Shown: positions 14,273 to 23,471, counted from the first letter of the stretch. The stretch is 24,840 nucleotides of DNA from Oscillospiraceae bacterium (GCA_017505505.1 JAFVPA010000057.1:1-24840), one strand, 5' to 3'. The notes: generated by a model not told the origin, from the letters alone. Program-made: numbers and translations.

Positions 14273-16717
14273 ATGATTGCGAAAATTGCTGTATCTGCGG
14301 CGAATTTCGCCATCGATAAGCCCTATTCTTACCGCATTCCGGAAGGAATGGCGGTGTATCCCGGTCAGCGGGTGATGCTGCCCTTCGGCCGGGCCAATAA
14401 GCGCACGGAGGGCGTGGTCCTCACCCTGGAGAATGGAGAGGAAGGGAAACTGAAGCCCATCGAGCGCTGCCTGGATGAAGCGCCGATCCTGACGGAGCGG
14501 CAGCTCCGGCTGGCGGCCTTTCTGCGGGAACGGTATTTCTGCACCTTTTACGATGCCATCCGGGCCATGCTTCCGGCAGGACTGTGGTTCCAGTCGAAGC
14601 AGACCTTCTCGTTAACGGAGGATGTGAGCTGGAAGGAGAAGACCATCCGCAAGGAGCAGGCGCTGGAGGTTTTGCAGCTGCTGGAAAACCTGGGCGGCAC
14701 TGCGGAAGAAACCGCATTGCGGAATCTGATCCCGGAGGAAGAGAAGCTCCACGATGTGGTTTCTTATCTGGCAAAGAAGAAATGGATCTCTGCCCAGACG
14801 GATTTCCTGCGCCGTACCCACGACAAGACGGAGAAAATTGCCACCTTGGCAGCTTCTCCGGAAGAAGCCCTGGAGTTTGCCTCCCACCGTCCCAAGTCCG
14901 CTGCCATGCAGAAGCAGGTGCTGGAACTATTGTGCAGTGTGGGCAGCGTTGCGGTGAAGGAGCTGTGTTATTTCACCGGGGCTTCCATGGCAACGGTGAA
15001 CCGACTGGAGAAGCTGGGTTATCTGACGCTGTCAGAGCGGCCTGTGCTGCGTTGCCGGGAGATCCGCTCGGCCAAACTGGACGGCCCGCTGGAATTAAAC
15101 AATGACCAGCAAGCCTGCTTCGAGGGACTCTCGCAGCAGATGGAGGAAGAGGATCCCGGAATCGCCCTGCTGCATGGCGTCACCGGATCCGGAAAGACCT
15201 CCGTTTATATCAAACTGATTCAAACCTGTCTGGAAACGGGCAGAAGTGCCATGCTTCTGGTGCCGGAGATCGCCCTGACGCCCCAGCTTTTGGGACTGAT
15301 GGCGGCCTATTTCGGTGACCAGGTGGCTGTGCTCCACAGCAGTCTTTCCGCGGGAGAGCGCTACGACCAGTGGAAACGGGTCCGGGATGGGGCGGCCAAG
15401 GTAGTGGTTGGCACCCGCAGTGCCGTATTCGCCCCCTGCACGCCGGGACTGATCATTCTGGACGAGGAACAGGAGCACTCCTATAGATCGGAGAATACAC
15501 CCCGGTATGATGCCAAGGAAGTGGCCATCTGGCGGGGCGTAAAGGAAAGGGCCCTGGTGCTGCTTGGATCTGCAACCCCATCTATCGAAAGCATGTACCG
15601 GGCGAAAAACGGTGCGTACCGCCTGTATACCCTGAAAGAACGTTATAACAGAAAGCCGTTGCCACCTGTGGAGATCGTGGATATGCGCTACGAGATGAAG
15701 ATGGGCAACGACCTGTCTCTCAGTGTTCCTCTGCGCCAGTCCATGGTGGAGACCCGGGAGAACGGCAAGCAGACCATCCTTCTGTTGAACCGCCGGGGCA
15801 ACAGCCGGGCGCTGGTGTGTATCGACTGCCGGGAAACGCCCGAATGTCCCCGGTGCAGCGTGCGTCTGACTTATCACAGCGCCAATAACCGGCTCATGTG
15901 CCACTACTGCGGCTATTCCCAGCCAAACCCGGAGCGGTGCCCCAGTTGCGGCGGACCCTTGAAGACCATCGGTACCGGGACGCAGAAAGTGCAGGAAGAA
16001 TTAAGGGTTCTCTTTCCGGAGATGGAGACTATCCGCATGGATGCGGACACTGTCAGCGCCGTGAATACCCACGAAAAAATACTGGAACGGTTTCAGACAG
16101 ATAAGATCCCGGTGCTGATCGGCACCCAGATGGTGGCCAAGGGCCTGAATCTGCCGGATGTGACATTGGTAGGTGTGCTGGATGCAGACCTGAGCCTGTA
16201 CACCGGAGGTTACCGGGCAGGGGAGACCACCTTTAATATGCTGACCCAGGTGGTTGGCCGGGCCGGACGGGGCGAGACTCCCGGACAGGCCGTGGTCCAG
16301 ACGCTGGTACCGGAGCATCAGGTCATCAAGCTGGCGGCTATGCAGGATTATGATGGATTTTACGATCTGGAGATCCAGCTTCGCCGGGTCCAGGATGCAC
16401 CGCCCTTTGGAGATCTGGCCTGCGTGACCTTTACCGGCCAGGAGGAGACTGCGGTCCTGCGGGGCGCGGCGAAATTCCGGGACAGCTTGAAAGCCTGCCT
16501 GCGGCAGGCACCCTACAACGAAGAACATTGCACGGTGCTGGGGCCAGCCCCCTGTGTTGTGCCGAAGATAAATTATCACTTCCGCTACCAGTTGACGTTG
16601 CGGTGCCGTATGACCAAGAAGCTACGGCTGCTGCTGGCCCATCTGTTGCGGGAGAGCAGCAAGGACAAACAAAACCGTGGTGTCAATGCTTTCATTGACG
16701 TGAACGGATCGGAATAA
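14273..16717 (+). CDS. priA: Primosomal replication restart helicase PriA
   Basis: PriA recognises stalled forks and D-loops and reloads the replisome. The 814-residue protein has the N-terminal 3'-end-binding domain (VSAANFAIDKPYSYRIPEG, QRVMLPFGRANKR), a winged helix region, then the superfamily 2 helicase core: Walker A GVTGSGKTS with Lys308, Walker B/motif II LDEEQEHSY (Asp397-His402; DEEQ where E. coli has DEEH), LLGSATPS, and motif VI QVVGRAGRG. Eight zinc-binding cysteines are intact (516, 519, 525, 528, 543, 546, 556, 559). The ATG at 14273 has AAGGAGGGG before it. Downstream def and fmt are in the usual order. Confidence 0.97.
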   Translation: MIAKIAVSAANFAIDKPYSYRIPEGMAVYPGQRVMLPFGRANKRTEGVVLTLENGEEGKLKPIERCLDEAPILTERQLRLAAFLRERYFCTFYDAIRAMLPAGLWFQSKQTFSLTEDVSWKEKTIRKEQALEVLQLLENLGGTAEETALRNLIPEEEKLHDVVSYLAKKKWISAQTDFLRRTHDKTEKIATLAASPEEALEFASHRPKSAAMQKQVLELLCSVGSVAVKELCYFTGASMATVNRLEKLGYLTLSERPVLRCREIRSAKLDGPLELNNDQQACFEGLSQQMEEEDPGIALLHGVTGSGKTSVYIKLIQTCLETGRSAMLLVPEIALTPQLLGLMAAYFGDQVAVLHSSLSAGERYDQWKRVRDGAAKVVVGTRSAVFAPCTPGLIILDEEQEHSYRSENTPRYDAKEVAIWRGVKERALVLLGSATPSIESMYRAKNGAYRLYTLKERYNRKPLPPVEIVDMRYEMKMGNDLSLSVPLRQSMVETRENGKQTILLLNRRGNSRALVCIDCRETPECPRCSVRLTYHSANNRLMCHYCGYSQPNPERCPSCGGPLKTIGTGTQKVQEELRVLFPEMETIRMDADTVSAVNTHEKILERFQTDKIPVLIGTQMVAKGLNLPDVTLVGVLDADLSLYTGGYRAGETTFNMLTQVVGRAGRGETPGQAVVQTLVPEHQVIKLAAMQDYDGFYDLEIQLRRVQDAPPFGDLACVTFTGQEETAVLRGAAKFRDSLKACLRQAPYNEEHCTVLGPAPCVVPKINYHFRYQLTLRCRMTKKLRLLLAHLLRESSKDKQNRGVNAFIDVNGSE

Positions 16718-16734
16718 AGAAAGAGGGTACCCCT

Positions 16735-17211
16735 ATGGGACTGCGTAAAATTTTGACGGATAAGGAACCCAGCCTCCACAAGGTATGCCGCCCGGTGGAG
16801 AAGTTCGACTGGCGGCTGCACAAGCTGCTGGATGATATGGTGGAAACCATGCTCGATGCCAACGGCGTAGGCCTGGCAGCGCCCCAGGTGGGCATTCTGC
16901 GTCGTGTTGTGGTCGTGGATACCGGTGAAGGCATTCTGGAGCTGGTAAACCCCACACTGGTGGAGACTGACGGCGAGCAGATCGGTGCCGAGGGCTGTCT
17001 CAGTGTTCCCGGCAAGTACGGTTTGGTGAAGCGCCCCTATTATGCCAAGGTCCGGGCCCAGGACCGTCACGGCGAGTGGTTCGAGGCCGAAGGCGAAGAG
17101 CTGATCGGCCGCTGCTTCTGCCATGAGCTGGACCATCTGGACGGCATCGTTTATACCGAGGTCATGGAGCGGTTCCTGACTGAGGATGAACTGATGGCGG
17201 ATGACGAATAA
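16735..17211 (+). CDS. def: Peptide deformylase
   Basis: Def removes the formyl group from the N-terminal Met of new proteins. The 158-residue protein has all three catalytic motifs: GVGLAAPQ (residues 44-51), EGCLS (86-90) with the metal ligand Cys88, and CHELDHLDG with His130, Glu131 and His134. The compact length and the HELDH form fit the Clostridia group. The start ATG at 16735 has GAGGGT upstream. It is paired with fmt, which adds the formyl group to Met-tRNA, but the pair is separated here by a repeat element. Confidence 0.97.
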   Translation: MGLRKILTDKEPSLHKVCRPVEKFDWRLHKLLDDMVETMLDANGVGLAAPQVGILRRVVVVDTGEGILELVNPTLVETDGEQIGAEGCLSVPGKYGLVKRPYYAKVRAQDRHGEWFEAEGEELIGRCFCHELDHLDGIVYTEVMERFLTEDELMADDE

Positions 17212-17217
17212 AGATTC

Positions 17218-17303
17218 TGTCATCGCGAACCAGTGCGCACACTGGTGTGGCGATCCTCTGGAATGATGGGGATTGCCACGTCGCTGCGCTCCTCGCAATG
17301 ACA
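17218..17303. repeat. MITE-like inverted repeat between def and fmt
   Basis: Imperfect inverted repeat: left arm 17218-17256 and right arm 17268-17303, with ends TGTCATCGCGA and TCGCAATGACA and inner GGCGATCC/GGATTGCC. The left arm also holds a perfect 7-bp hairpin (ACCAGTG...CACTGGT, 17229-17246). Ends resemble those of the element at 6822-6933. It starts seven bases after the def stop and ends just before the fmt ribosome site, within what is otherwise a compact operon. Confidence 0.75.
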
Positions 17304-17324
17304 CGGTATTTTGGAGGAATTCCT

Positions 17325-18236
17325 TTGCGCGTTGTATTTATGGGCACGCCGGATATCGCGGCGACCTGTTTGAAGAAGATTCTGGCCGATGGCTTTGAAG
17401 TCGTTGGTGTCTATACCCAGCCTGACCGCCCCAAGGGCCGGGGCATGAAGATGGTTTACTCTCCTGTAAAGGAGGTGGCCATTGCCAACAACATTCCCGT
17501 CTTCCAGCCGGAAAACTTCCGGGAGGACGAGACCGTGGAGCAGCTGCGGGCATTGCAGCCCGATGTATGTGCCGTGGTGGCCTATGGCCGTATCCTGCCC
17601 CAGCGGGTATTGGATATCCCCACCTGCGGCTGCATCAATATCCATGCCAGCCTCCTGCCCCAGTACCGGGGCAGCGCTCCCTACCAGTGGGCGGTGCTGG
17701 ATGGTCTGAAGGAGACTGGTGTCACGGCCCAGCATATGGTCTGGGAAATGGATGCCGGTGATGTGATCGATGTGGCAAAGACAGAAATCGGGGAAAATGA
17801 GACAGCCGGTGAACTGCTGGACCGTTTGGCGGTGCTGGGCGCGGACCTGCTGAGCAGGACATTGAACCGGGCCAAGTGCGGCGATAAGTGCTGTGGCCAG
17901 CCCCAGTGCAAGGAGGCTGTTACGTTCGCTCCCATGCTGGACAAGACCATGTGTCCTATTGACTGGACCAAGACTGCCTGTCAGGTCCATAATCATGTCC
18001 GCGGACTGCATCCCTGGCCTGTGGCAACTATGGAGCTGCAGGGCAAGAAGTTTAAGGTCCACGCCACCCGGGTGGTGGAGGGCAGCGGTAAGCCCGGCGA
18101 GATCCTGGGCCTGACCAAGACCGGACTGCGGATCGCCTGTGGCGAGGGCGCTGTGGAAGTTATCCAGCTCCAGGCCGAGGGCGGTAAGCGCATGGCGGCT
18201 CCTGATTACTTCCGGGGCCATCCTCTGGAACTGTAA
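17325..18236 (+). CDS. fmt: Methionyl-tRNA formyltransferase
   Basis: Fmt transfers a formyl group from 10-formyl-THF to initiator Met-tRNA. The 303-residue protein starts with LRVVFMGTPDIA, as in the family, and has the catalytic region with CINIHASLLPQYRGSAPYQWAVLDG (Asn and His of the active site) and the Asp of MDAGDVI. The C-terminal domain (FAPMLDKTMCPIDW, VRGLHPWPVA, MAAPDYFRG) is complete. I chose the TTG at 17325, with GGAGG seven bases upstream; the frame stays open upstream to 17247 but only through repeat sequence. A short insertion with several Cys (CGDKCCGQPQCKEA, near residue 190) is unusual. The stop overlaps the rsmB start by one base. Confidence 0.95.
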   Translation: MRVVFMGTPDIAATCLKKILADGFEVVGVYTQPDRPKGRGMKMVYSPVKEVAIANNIPVFQPENFREDETVEQLRALQPDVCAVVAYGRILPQRVLDIPTCGCINIHASLLPQYRGSAPYQWAVLDGLKETGVTAQHMVWEMDAGDVIDVAKTEIGENETAGELLDRLAVLGADLLSRTLNRAKCGDKCCGQPQCKEAVTFAPMLDKTMCPIDWTKTACQVHNHVRGLHPWPVATMELQGKKFKVHATRVVEGSGKPGEILGLTKTGLRIACGEGAVEVIQLQAEGGKRMAAPDYFRGHPLEL

Positions 18237-19549
18237 TGGGTGCCAGAGAAACCGCGCTGAATGCGCTGATGGCCTGCCGCAAGGAGGGAGCCTGGTCCAA
18301 TGGTGTGCTGAAGGAATACATCCACCGGGATAAGCTGGACAGCCGGGATGCGGCACTGGCCACCCGGCTGTGCTATGGTGTCCTGCAGAACCGCCAGAAA
18401 CTGGACTTTTATTTAAAACAGCTGCTGACAGGCAGGCTGAAGGACCTGCACCCGGTGGTGCGGGATATCCTCCATTTGGGCCTGTATCAGATTTACGAAC
18501 TGGACAAGATCCCGGACAGTGCTGCGGTGAATGAATCCGTAACATTGGCCAAGAAATATTGCAAAAATCCAAAGGCCGGCGGCTTGGTCAACGGTGTGCT
18601 GCGCAACGCTGTCCGCACCCAGGGCCAGCTGAAGGAGCCATCCTCCTATGCTGACCGCTATAGCCATCCCGATGACCTGATCTCTCTGCTGAAAGCCAAC
18701 CTGCCAAAGGGAAAGCTGGAGCCTATGCTGATCGCCGACAATGCAGCTCCTCAAACCGTGGTGCAGGTAAACACCCTGCGAATCACCACCGCGAAATTGG
18801 TCGAACGGTTAAAACAGGAGCGTGTGGCGGCAGAGCCTCACGGCTGGATGCCCGACTGTCTGGTGCTGTCCGGCACCGGCAGCATTGAGAATCTTCCATC
18901 TTTCAAGGAAGGCTTGTTCTACGTCCAGGACCCGGCGGCGAAGCTAAGTGTCCTGTGCGCCAGACTTCCGAAGGAAGAGATCCGGGTGCTGGATTGCTGC
19001 TCTGCCCCTGGAGGAAAGAGCTTCGCGGCGGCCATTGCTATGGAAGGAAACGGACAGATCACCTCCTGTGATGTTCACGCCCACAAGACCGGACTGATCG
19101 AAAACGGCGCGGCCCGGCTGGGGTTGACCAATATCACCGTGAGACAGCAGGATGCGACGAAACAGGTTCCGGAGTGGGTGGATGCCATGGACGTGGTAAT
19201 TGCTGACGTGCCCTGTTCCGGTCTTGGAATTATCCGGAAAAAACCGGATATCCGCTATAAAAATCTGGCGGAGATGAAGGAACTGCCTGCCTTACAGCTG
19301 CGTATTCTGGAAAATCAGGCGTCTTATGTGAAAAAAGGCGGTGTACTGCTGTACTCCACCTGCACGGTGTTGAAGGCAGAAAATGAGAATATCGTCAATG
19401 CTTTTTTGGAAAAGCATCTTGATTTTTATACAGAACCTCTGGAACTTCCGGAGGTATTCCCCAGGAATACAACCGGGATGCTGACGCTGATCCCCGGTGA
19501 ATACGACACCGACGGCTTCTTTATCTGCCGTCTTCGGAGGAAAGCATGA
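18236..19549 (+). CDS. rsmB: 16S rRNA (cytosine-967-C5)-methyltransferase
   Basis: RsmB methylates C967 (E. coli numbering) of 16S rRNA. The 437-residue protein has an N-terminal NusB-like RNA-binding domain (RETALNALMACRKEGAWSN, about residues 1-140) and a C-terminal Rossmann methyltransferase. SAM-binding motif I is DCCSAPGGKS; DVPCSGLG holds Cys327 and STCTV holds Cys376, the two cysteines of m5C methyltransferases, of which the second is the expected nucleophile. The ATG overlaps the fmt stop (TAATG). It shares ATGA with rlmN. The order fmt-rsmB-rlmN-stp-prkC-rsgA is typical of Firmicutes. Confidence 0.95.
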   Translation: MGARETALNALMACRKEGAWSNGVLKEYIHRDKLDSRDAALATRLCYGVLQNRQKLDFYLKQLLTGRLKDLHPVVRDILHLGLYQIYELDKIPDSAAVNESVTLAKKYCKNPKAGGLVNGVLRNAVRTQGQLKEPSSYADRYSHPDDLISLLKANLPKGKLEPMLIADNAAPQTVVQVNTLRITTAKLVERLKQERVAAEPHGWMPDCLVLSGTGSIENLPSFKEGLFYVQDPAAKLSVLCARLPKEEIRVLDCCSAPGGKSFAAAIAMEGNGQITSCDVHAHKTGLIENGAARLGLTNITVRQQDATKQVPEWVDAMDVVIADVPCSGLGIIRKKPDIRYKNLAEMKELPALQLRILENQASYVKKGGVLLYSTCTVLKAENENIVNAFLEKHLDFYTEPLELPEVFPRNTTGMLTLIPGEYDTDGFFICRLRRKA

Positions 19550-20574
19550 ATCTGAAAAACCTGACTCAGCCGGAATTGGCTGCCATAATCAAAGAGCTTG
19601 GCCAGCCTGCCTTCCGAGCGAAGCAGGTATTTACCTGGCTCCATAAGGGTGCCCGGTCCTACGATGAGATGACCAATCTGCCCAAGGGTCTGCGGGATGT
19701 TCTGGCTGAGAAGTATCCCATTAACGCTCCGAAAGTGGTGCGCAAGCAGGAATCCCAGCGGGATGGCACCATCAAATACCTGTGGGAGCTGTCTGACGGT
19801 AACTGCGTGGAAACGGTGCTTATGCGCTATAACTACGGCAATACCGTCTGCATATCAACAGAAGTGGGCTGCGCTATGGGCTGTGCCTTCTGTGCATCCA
19901 CCATCGGCGGACTGGTACGGCGGCTGGAGCCGTTCGAAATGCTGGATGAGGTGCTTTTCACTCAGATCGATTCCGGCCAGCCCATTTCCCGCATTGTTCT
20001 GATGGGCATTGGAGAGCCGCTGGATAATTTCGACAATGTGATGCGCTTTCTGGAGCTGGTGAACAGCCCCGATGGCATGAACATTTCCATGCGGCATATC
20101 AGCCTTAGTACCTGCGGCCTGGTGCCGAAGATCGATGCGCTGGCTGAGAAGAAACTACAGATATCCCTGGCCATCTCCCTGCACGGACCCAACAATGAGA
20201 TCCGTGGCAAGGTCATGCCGGTGAACAGAGCCTACCCGATCGAAGAACTGCTGGAAGCCTGCCGCCGCTACTACGGGGCCACCAGCCGCCGGATCCACTT
20301 CGAATATGCCATGATCGATGGTGTCAATGACAGGGAGCAGGATGCCAGGGAACTGCTTCGGCGGATGAAGGGCCTGCCGGCCCACTTTAACCTGATCCCT
20401 CTGAATCATGTGGAAGAAAGTCCGCTGAAGCCCAGCAGCAAAGCCACTGTGGCGAAGTTCCAGAAGATCCTGGAAGATGGCGGCATCACGGCCACCGTCC
20501 GCCGTACTTTGGGCGGCGATATCGATGCGTCCTGCGGACAGCTGAGACGGAAATACACAAAAGAGAAACACTGA
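19546..20574 (+). CDS. rlmN: Dual-specificity 23S rRNA/tRNA adenine-C2 methyltransferase (radical SAM)
   Basis: RlmN makes m2A at A2503 of 23S rRNA and A37 of some tRNAs (E. coli numbering) with radical SAM chemistry. The 342-residue protein has the Fe-S cluster motif CAMGCAFC (Cys109, Cys113, Cys116), GIGEPLDNFDNVM, ISLSTCGLVP, and the late catalytic Cys330 in GDIDASCGQL. The N-terminal domain (TQPELAAIIKELGQPAFRAKQVFTWLHKGA) is as expected. It overlaps rsmB by four bases. Confidence 0.97.
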   Translation: MNLKNLTQPELAAIIKELGQPAFRAKQVFTWLHKGARSYDEMTNLPKGLRDVLAEKYPINAPKVVRKQESQRDGTIKYLWELSDGNCVETVLMRYNYGNTVCISTEVGCAMGCAFCASTIGGLVRRLEPFEMLDEVLFTQIDSGQPISRIVLMGIGEPLDNFDNVMRFLELVNSPDGMNISMRHISLSTCGLVPKIDALAEKKLQISLAISLHGPNNEIRGKVMPVNRAYPIEELLEACRRYYGATSRRIHFEYAMIDGVNDREQDARELLRRMKGLPAHFNLIPLNHVEESPLKPSSKATVAKFQKILEDGGITATVRRTLGGDIDASCGQLRRKYTKEKH

Positions 20575-20588
20575 GAGGAGCCGCGCCT

Positions 20589-21320
20589 ATGCAGAGCTGG
20601 GGATTGACCGATCCTGGCTGCGTCCGTAAACAGAACCAGGACGCTTACCGAATTGAACAGCTGGACCGGCATACACTGCTGTGTATCGTCTGCGACGGTA
20701 TGGGCGGGGCAAAGTCCGGCAATGTGGCCAGCACTTTGGCTGTGGAGGTCTTCGTGGAGGAGATCCGCCGGACCTGGAAGCCCGGTATGGAATCCGATCT
20801 GGTGGACCAGATGCTGCGAAGCGCCGTAAAGCTGGCGAATTTTACCGTCTATGATCAGGCGGCCCAGTTTGAGGAATTTGACGGCATGGGCACCACTCTG
20901 GTGGCCGCTTTCATCCGAGGAAAAAAGGCAACCATTGCCAACGTAGGCGACAGCCGCTGCTATGGAATCAACCGCAGCGGCATCGAACAGGTCACCAAGG
21001 ACCATTCTCTGGTGCAGCTTATGGTAGACCGGGGAGACCTGACTGCGGAAGTTGCCAAATCTTATCCGGGTAAGAATTTTATTACCCGGGCCATCGGCAC
21101 GGAGCCGCTGGTCATCTGTGACATTTACCACCGGGAGCTGGGCAGGGGAGACTATCTGCTGCTGTGCTCTGACGGTTTGAGCAATCTGATGGACGATCAG
21201 GAAATCCTGTTCGAGGTTGTCCACGGCGTAAACAAGCAGCATTGCTGTAAGCGGCTGCTGAATATCGCGAAGAACCGCGGGGCCCCGGATAATGTGACCA
21301 GTGTTCTGGTCCAGGTATAA
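20589..21320 (+). CDS. stp: PP2C-type serine/threonine protein phosphatase
   Basis: This phosphatase (Stp/PrpC) reverses phosphorylation by the PASTA kinase encoded next to it. The 243-residue PP2C domain has the usual metal-binding motifs: DPGCVRKQNQDAY, CDGMGGAKSG, GMGTTLVAAF, NVGDSRCYGI, DHSLVQLMVDRG, LLCSDGLSNLM and GAPDNVTSVLV at the end. It contains no membrane segment, so it is cytoplasmic. The ATG at 20589 has GAGAGGAG upstream and lies 14 bases after rlmN; prkC starts 27 bases later. Confidence 0.96.
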   Translation: MQSWGLTDPGCVRKQNQDAYRIEQLDRHTLLCIVCDGMGGAKSGNVASTLAVEVFVEEIRRTWKPGMESDLVDQMLRSAVKLANFTVYDQAAQFEEFDGMGTTLVAAFIRGKKATIANVGDSRCYGINRSGIEQVTKDHSLVQLMVDRGDLTAEVAKSYPGKNFITRAIGTEPLVICDIYHRELGRGDYLLLCSDGLSNLMDDQEILFEVVHGVNKQHCCKRLLNIAKNRGAPDNVTSVLVQV

Positions 21321-21347
21321 GCCGAGTGCGCGAAAGGAGCATATATC

Positions 21348-23471
21348 TTGAATATCGATCAATATATCGGACGGCTGCTGGATAACCGGTACGAGATCCT
21401 CGAGGTTATCGGAACCGGCGGCATGGCCGTTGTATATAAAGCTCGCTGCCATCGGCTGAACCGGCTGGTTGCGATAAAAATACTGAAAGACGAATTTGCC
21501 CGGGACGAGGAGTTCCGCCGCCGCTTCCATGCGGAGGGCGAGGCTGTGGCCATGCTGAGCCACCCCAACATCGTCCAGGTCTATGACGTTTCCACCTCTG
21601 AGTCAGCAAACTTCATTGTTATGGAGCTGATTGACGGCATTTCCATGAAGCAGTACATGGAGAAGAAGGGTGTGCTGAACTGGAAGGAGACCCTGCACTT
21701 TGCCATGCAGATTGCCAAGGGTTTGGAACACGCACACAGCCGGGGCATTGTCCACCGGGACATCAAACCCCACAATATTATGGTGCTGAAAAACGGCTCC
21801 GTGAAGGTCATGGACTTTGGCATTGCCCGGGTCATGAACAAGAGCAACACCCTGACCAAGGAAGCCCTTGGCAGCGTCCATTACATCTCTCCGGAGCAGG
21901 CCAAGGGCGGCCATACGGACAACCGCTCCGACCTGTACTCCCTCAGCGTAGTTATGTACGAGATGATGGCTGGCCGTCCTCCCTATGATGGAGAATCTGC
22001 CGTTTCCGTAGCCATCCAGCACATCAACGGCGGCGCGGCCATGCCTTCTCATTACAATCCCAATATCCCGGCAGGTCTGGAACAGATCATTATGAAGGGA
22101 ATGGCCCTGGAGATCCGGGACCGTTACGTTTCCGCAACAGAGATGCTTCATGACATGGAGGAGTTCCGGAAAAATCCTGCCATTACCTTCAATTACCGCA
22201 CCCTGCTGGACGATGCCACCCGGGCCATCCCGGTAACCAATCTGCCACTGACCACTGCGGAAAAAAAGGTGCAGGCCAGGACCGGGGCACGTCCGGTGCA
22301 GGAGTACCGTCCCCGGCAGAGCAGTACGGCAATCCCCCGGCAGAACAGCACCGCTGTTCCCCGGCGCAACACGGCAATTTCTCTGGAGCATGGCCAGGGA
22401 AGTGATACCATCAGCCGCGCCCAGCAGCGACGGAAGGCAGATGCCCAAAAACGCCGGGAAGAGCGCAGCCGAGTGGCTACTACAGCCATCGTGATCTGCA
22501 GTGCTGTCGCCGTTATTGCCATTATTTTCTTCCTGGTGGCTGTATTTAACGGCTTCCTGTTAAATCAGGAAAAAGACCTGATAGAAGTGCCCTATCTGCA
22601 GGGCCGGACCTATACCGAGAATTTCGCGTCCAATTATAAGGATTTCACCATTCGCTTGCTGCCCCAGCAATATGACGCTACCTATGCCAAGGATCAGATC
22701 ATCAGCCAGGAACCGGCCGGTGGTGAAGAGGTCCAGCGTGGCACGGATATCTGGATCACTGTCAGCATGGGCCCGGAACCGCCTAAGATCGAGGTGGATA
22801 ATGTGGTAGGCGCTGAGGCCGAAGCGGCCTGTGATCTGCTGGAAAGCAACGGATTCAAAACGCTGACCAAAAAAGAACCCAGCTATCTGTATGAAGCAGG
22901 GCTGGTTACCCGTACAGACCCGGCGGCAGGCACACCCCTTACAGAGGGCCAGACTGTGTATGTTTACATCAGCACCGGCCCGGAGATCGTGGAAAAGACC
23001 ATGCCTCATGTTATCGGCGTTCAGGTGGATGTGGCCCAGGTCATTATGGATCAGGTAGGCTTTAAAAATGTACGCTACGAAGAGGTAGAGAGCATGAAGC
23101 CTGCGGGACAGGTCATTTACCAGTCTGTTGCCAAGGACAAAGACGTGGATGTGGCATCTGAGATCATCATTCACTATTCGGAAGGTCCCAAGGAAACGGT
23201 ACCGCCCACCACTGCAGCGACCCAGCCTCCGGAGACAGAGCCGCAGCCCACAGAACGGGTCATGACGGTATCTTTGCTGATGCCGGAGAAAACCGAGGAT
23301 TTTAAACTGGAGATCTGCGTCAGCGGTACCAAGGATGTTCTGGTGACCAAGATGATTGCGCCCGGTTCCACCAGCGCCTATGTGGAACTGTCGGGCATCG
23401 GCCTGGTGCAGTATGACCTGTATATTGATGGTGAATATTATCGGACCCAGGATGTGACGTTCAGTGAGTAA
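21348..23471 (+). CDS. prkC: PASTA-domain serine/threonine protein kinase
   Basis: A 707-residue membrane kinase that senses peptidoglycan fragments or lipid II outside and phosphorylates cell-wall and translation targets inside. Kinase domain residues about 15-275: Gly loop IGTGGMAVVYKA, Lys44, HRDIKPHN with Asp138, DFG at 156-158, GSVHYISPEQAKGG. A juxtamembrane region (about 290-375) has a Thr/Ser-rich basic repeat at 321-345. Membrane helix about 378-403. Three PASTA domains follow (about 408-475, 476-545, 546-612), then a Thr/Pro/Glu-rich linker and a beta-rich C-terminal domain of about 70 residues ending in YRTQDVTFSE, beyond the PASTA set. Start is TTG at 21348 with AAAGGAG upstream. 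The last 8 bases overlap rsgA. Confidence 0.95.
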   Translation: MNIDQYIGRLLDNRYEILEVIGTGGMAVVYKARCHRLNRLVAIKILKDEFARDEEFRRRFHAEGEAVAMLSHPNIVQVYDVSTSESANFIVMELIDGISMKQYMEKKGVLNWKETLHFAMQIAKGLEHAHSRGIVHRDIKPHNIMVLKNGSVKVMDFGIARVMNKSNTLTKEALGSVHYISPEQAKGGHTDNRSDLYSLSVVMYEMMAGRPPYDGESAVSVAIQHINGGAAMPSHYNPNIPAGLEQIIMKGMALEIRDRYVSATEMLHDMEEFRKNPAITFNYRTLLDDATRAIPVTNLPLTTAEKKVQARTGARPVQEYRPRQSSTAIPRQNSTAVPRRNTAISLEHGQGSDTISRAQQRRKADAQKRREERSRVATTAIVICSAVAVIAIIFFLVAVFNGFLLNQEKDLIEVPYLQGRTYTENFASNYKDFTIRLLPQQYDATYAKDQIISQEPAGGEEVQRGTDIWITVSMGPEPPKIEVDNVVGAEAEAACDLLESNGFKTLTKKEPSYLYEAGLVTRTDPAAGTPLTEGQTVYVYISTGPEIVEKTMPHVIGVQVDVAQVIMDQVGFKNVRYEEVESMKPAGQVIYQSVAKDKDVDVASEIIIHYSEGPKETVPPTTAATQPPETEPQPTERVMTVSLLMPEKTEDFKLEICVSGTKDVLVTKMIAPGSTSAYVELSGIGLVQYDLYIDGEYYRTQDVTFSE

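Noticed and set aside
17247..17324. 26-codon N-terminal extension of fmt
   Set aside because: It is translated repeat sequence; the TTG at 17325 has the ribosome site and the family's normal N-terminus.
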